In this document: positions 5,921-6,847 of the stretch, piece by piece
Numbering within the stretch: the stretch's first letter is position 1
How the letters are laid out: each line of letters starts with the position of its first letter
The notes under the pieces: generated by a model
What the model was told of the DNA's origin: nothing
Database searches by the model: none
Seen by the model: only the letters and a program-made list of their open reading frames with translations
Assembly (NCBI GenBank): GCA_001796415.1
Contig: MGML01000170.1
Span: 6,677 to 13,523, forward strand
Direction of reading: 5' to 3'
DNA length: 6,847 nucleotides
Source: Chloroflexi bacterium RBG_13_46_14
GTDB taxonomy: Bacteria > Chloroflexota > Dehalococcoidia > Dehalococcoidales > UBA2162
Position numbers and translations under genes: made by a program

Positions 5921-6406
5921 ATGGATACAATAGCATACACCAACGATTTGTTATACAGATTCGAAGAAATCTTTTTCCACGAGCTTTCCCAAATCAATGC
6001 CCGGTGCAAGGTGGAACTCGTCGGCTCGGATTATCTCAATGACAGGAATATCCAGGGCAACACTATTGAAGAACTGGTCGAAAACTGCGTCCAGGAAATC
6101 AAGATGGACGGTCTTGTCCAGGAAATGACCGGAAAGGTAGGCGGAAAAGGCATCCTGCTTAAGCTGAATATGAAAGGCTGTATCCACCTGCCCAAGGAAG
6201 TCAAACTCAAGGAAAGCGGGATCGATCCATATATGTGCCCGTTAGCCAATATGATCTCCGAGCAGATTATCACTAAACTGAATTACATGACCACGTACTC
6301 GGCCGGCCTTGAGGTGAATGAAAAAACCGGCGAATGCCTGATATACTGCGCTGTATATAAAGATATGGACTCGATAGGAGTCGTATCCGACTGGAGTAAA
6401 GAATAA
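5921..6406 (+). CDS. Unrecognised 161-residue Cys-containing protein coupled to the nitroreductase
   Basis: I do not recognise a family. The protein is 161 residues, soluble, with no signal peptide or membrane segment. An N-terminal helical part (about 1-70) contains the predicted helices RFEEIFFHELSQI and TIEELVENCVQEI. The C-terminal half looks alpha/beta, with the strand GILLKLNMKGC, then KESGIDPYMCPLANMI, and the strands SAGLEVN and ECLIYCAVY. Six cysteines occur (29, 56, 87, 106, 139, 143). The GC87IHLPKE, PYMC106P and C139LIYC143 segments look like a small-ligand, metal or cofactor pocket, reminiscent of small-molecule sensor domains, but that is inference. The ATG follows the nitroreductase stop codon with no gap, and GAGGAG lies four bases upstream, so translation is likely coupled. 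It may be a partner or activator of the upstream enzymes. Confidence 0.8.
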   Translation: MDTIAYTNDLLYRFEEIFFHELSQINARCKVELVGSDYLNDRNIQGNTIEELVENCVQEIKMDGLVQEMTGKVGGKGILLKLNMKGCIHLPKEVKLKESGIDPYMCPLANMISEQIITKLNYMTTYSAGLEVNEKTGECLIYCAVYKDMDSIGVVSDWSKE

Positions 6407-6415
6407 ATAGTATCC

Positions 6416-6454
6416 ATTCTACGTATTGACAAACAATATACAGTCAAGTAGAAT
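6416..6454. repeat. Bulged inverted repeat enclosing the T-box promoter
   Basis: ATTCTAC (6416-6422) pairs with GTAGAAT (6448-6454), and inside it TTGAC (6426-6430) pairs with GTCAA (6443-6447). This gives 12 paired bases with only a 3-nt bulge. The arms contain the -35 and -10 boxes. It may be an operator; it has no T-tract and does not look like a terminator for the upstream operon. Confidence 0.4.
6426..6454 (+). promoter_or_regulatory. Promoter of the T-box-controlled transcript
   Basis: TTGACA (6426-6431), a 17-nt spacer and TAGAAT (6449-6454) form a near-consensus sigma-70-type promoter. The expected start near 6461 lies about 18 nt before the first paired bases of T-box stem I, as is normal for these leaders. 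Confidence 0.8.
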
Positions 6455-6460
6455 CAATGA

Positions 6461-6805
6461 CAATCAAATAACGTCAGAGGCTGTGAACAAGACTAGTAAC
6501 CTTCAAAGCGGGTCACAGAGAGTCGGGAAGCAGTATTCATCGAAATGAATACTCGAGGTGTGAACCGATGTCAGCGCAGCAGGTGAATGGGCTTGGGAGC
6601 CGCAAACCGAAAGCCCGGTTTATCCGGTTTTAGTAGGCTTTGCCGCAAGGGAAGCGTTATCAAGTCCCAGGGTATCGAGTTACTAACCCTAGGCCATTAT
6701 CTCCGTACCTGTAAAAGATAGTCAATTCATTTATAGAATTGTCTAAGAAGGGTGGCACCGCGGAAATTAAATCCCCGCCCCTTTAAGGGCGGGGATTCTT
6801 ATTTT
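6461..6805 (+). promoter_or_regulatory. T-box riboswitch leader, predicted tRNA-Trp specific
   Basis: The leader has the conserved T-box landmarks in order. Stem I base is GGCT (6479-6482) with AGCC (6598-6601). The S-turn AGTA is at 6495-6498, AGAGAG at 6517-6522, a GGTG (GNUG-type) motif at 6557-6560, and GTGAA-TGG-G at 6584-6591, where TGG (6588-6590) sits in the specifier position. A stem II/III region follows (AGTAGGC...GCGTTA), then the T-box AAGGGTGGCACCGCGG (6748-6763). The antiterminator can form exactly: AAGGG (6748-6752) with CCCTT (6779-6783), a 7-nt bulge TGGCACC, and GCGG (6760-6763) with CCGC (6775-6778). Uncharged tRNA would pair with specifier and bulge and allow read-through. 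TGGC in the bulge reads a tRNA with discriminator G73, which bacterial tRNA-Trp has. The controlled gene, presumably trpS or a Trp synthesis or uptake gene, lies beyond the window. Confidence 0.93.
6770..6805 (+). terminator. Regulated intrinsic terminator of the T-box leader
   Basis: AATCCCCGCCC (6770-6780) and GGGCGGGGATT (6787-6797) pair perfectly over 11 bp around CTTTAA, followed by the T-rich run TTCTTATTTT (6796-6805). Its left arm overlaps the right strand of the antiterminator (6775-6783), so the two structures exclude each other. Confidence 0.92.
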
Positions 6806-6847
6806 AAGGTATGGTAAATATTCTGATACCAGCCTTAGAACTTATAA

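Noticed and set aside
6811..6847. ATG at 6811 as the start of the T-box-controlled gene
   Set aside because: Only 12 codons are visible (MVNILIPALELI), the possible ribosome site is directly adjacent with no spacing, and the residues match no Trp-related protein start that I know. The real start may lie beyond the window.
1..6847. CRISPR arrays, insertion sequences, transposases, att sites or rRNA
   Set aside because: I found no regularly spaced repeats, transposase motifs, terminal inverted repeats with target duplications, or rRNA segments. The hic locus is the only accessory-type element.

Overview
The window looks like chromosomal DNA from an anaerobic or facultative bacterium that relies on flavin-dependent acyl-CoA metabolism. 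Shine-Dalgarno sites are strong, promoters are sigma-70-like with 17-nt spacers, and base composition is moderate. A complete T-box leader at the right end points to Firmicutes, Chloroflexota (for example Dehalococcoidia) or certain deltaproteobacterial lineages. I cannot decide between them from the sequence alone.

Layout. (1) Positions 1-99 hold the start of a minus-strand gene cut by the window edge. (2) Positions 138-834 hold a HicA/HicB-type toxin-antitoxin locus on the plus strand. It has a promoter containing a perfect 12-bp tandem repeat, and its hicA body has no ordinary start codon. (3) A strong hairpin at 853-876 ends this locus and the convergent minus-strand operon. (4) Positions 893-3979 (minus strand) are a tight three-gene operon transcribed acd -> etfB -> etfA: an acyl-CoA dehydrogenase and both subunits of its electron-transfer flavoprotein. 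(5) Positions 3980-4312 are a 333-bp divergent control region with promoters facing both ways and several dyads. (6) Positions 4313-6406 (plus strand) are a second operon: a COG2159-type metal-dependent amidohydrolase/decarboxylase, a nitroreductase-family flavoprotein, and an unrecognised 161-residue Cys-containing protein whose start codon touches the nitroreductase stop codon. (7) Positions 6416-6805 are a promoter and a T-box riboswitch with a UGG (Trp) specifier and a UGGC discriminator-reading bulge. Its tryptophan-related target gene lies beyond the window.

How the parts may work together. The dehydrogenase would oxidise an acyl-CoA, or run in reverse as a reductase, and exchange electrons with EtfAB. 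The divergent hydrolase/decarboxylase and flavoprotein may act on the same substrate or a related cyclic or aromatic one. The most unusual point is that the dehydrogenase appears to lack the catalytic glutamate at both positions known in the family, and has a glutamate at residue 91. A published cyclohexene-carboxyl-CoA dehydrogenase that lost the usual glutamate uses an aspartate numbered 91. This makes the locus a candidate for unusual acyl-CoA chemistry, but the substrate is unknown.
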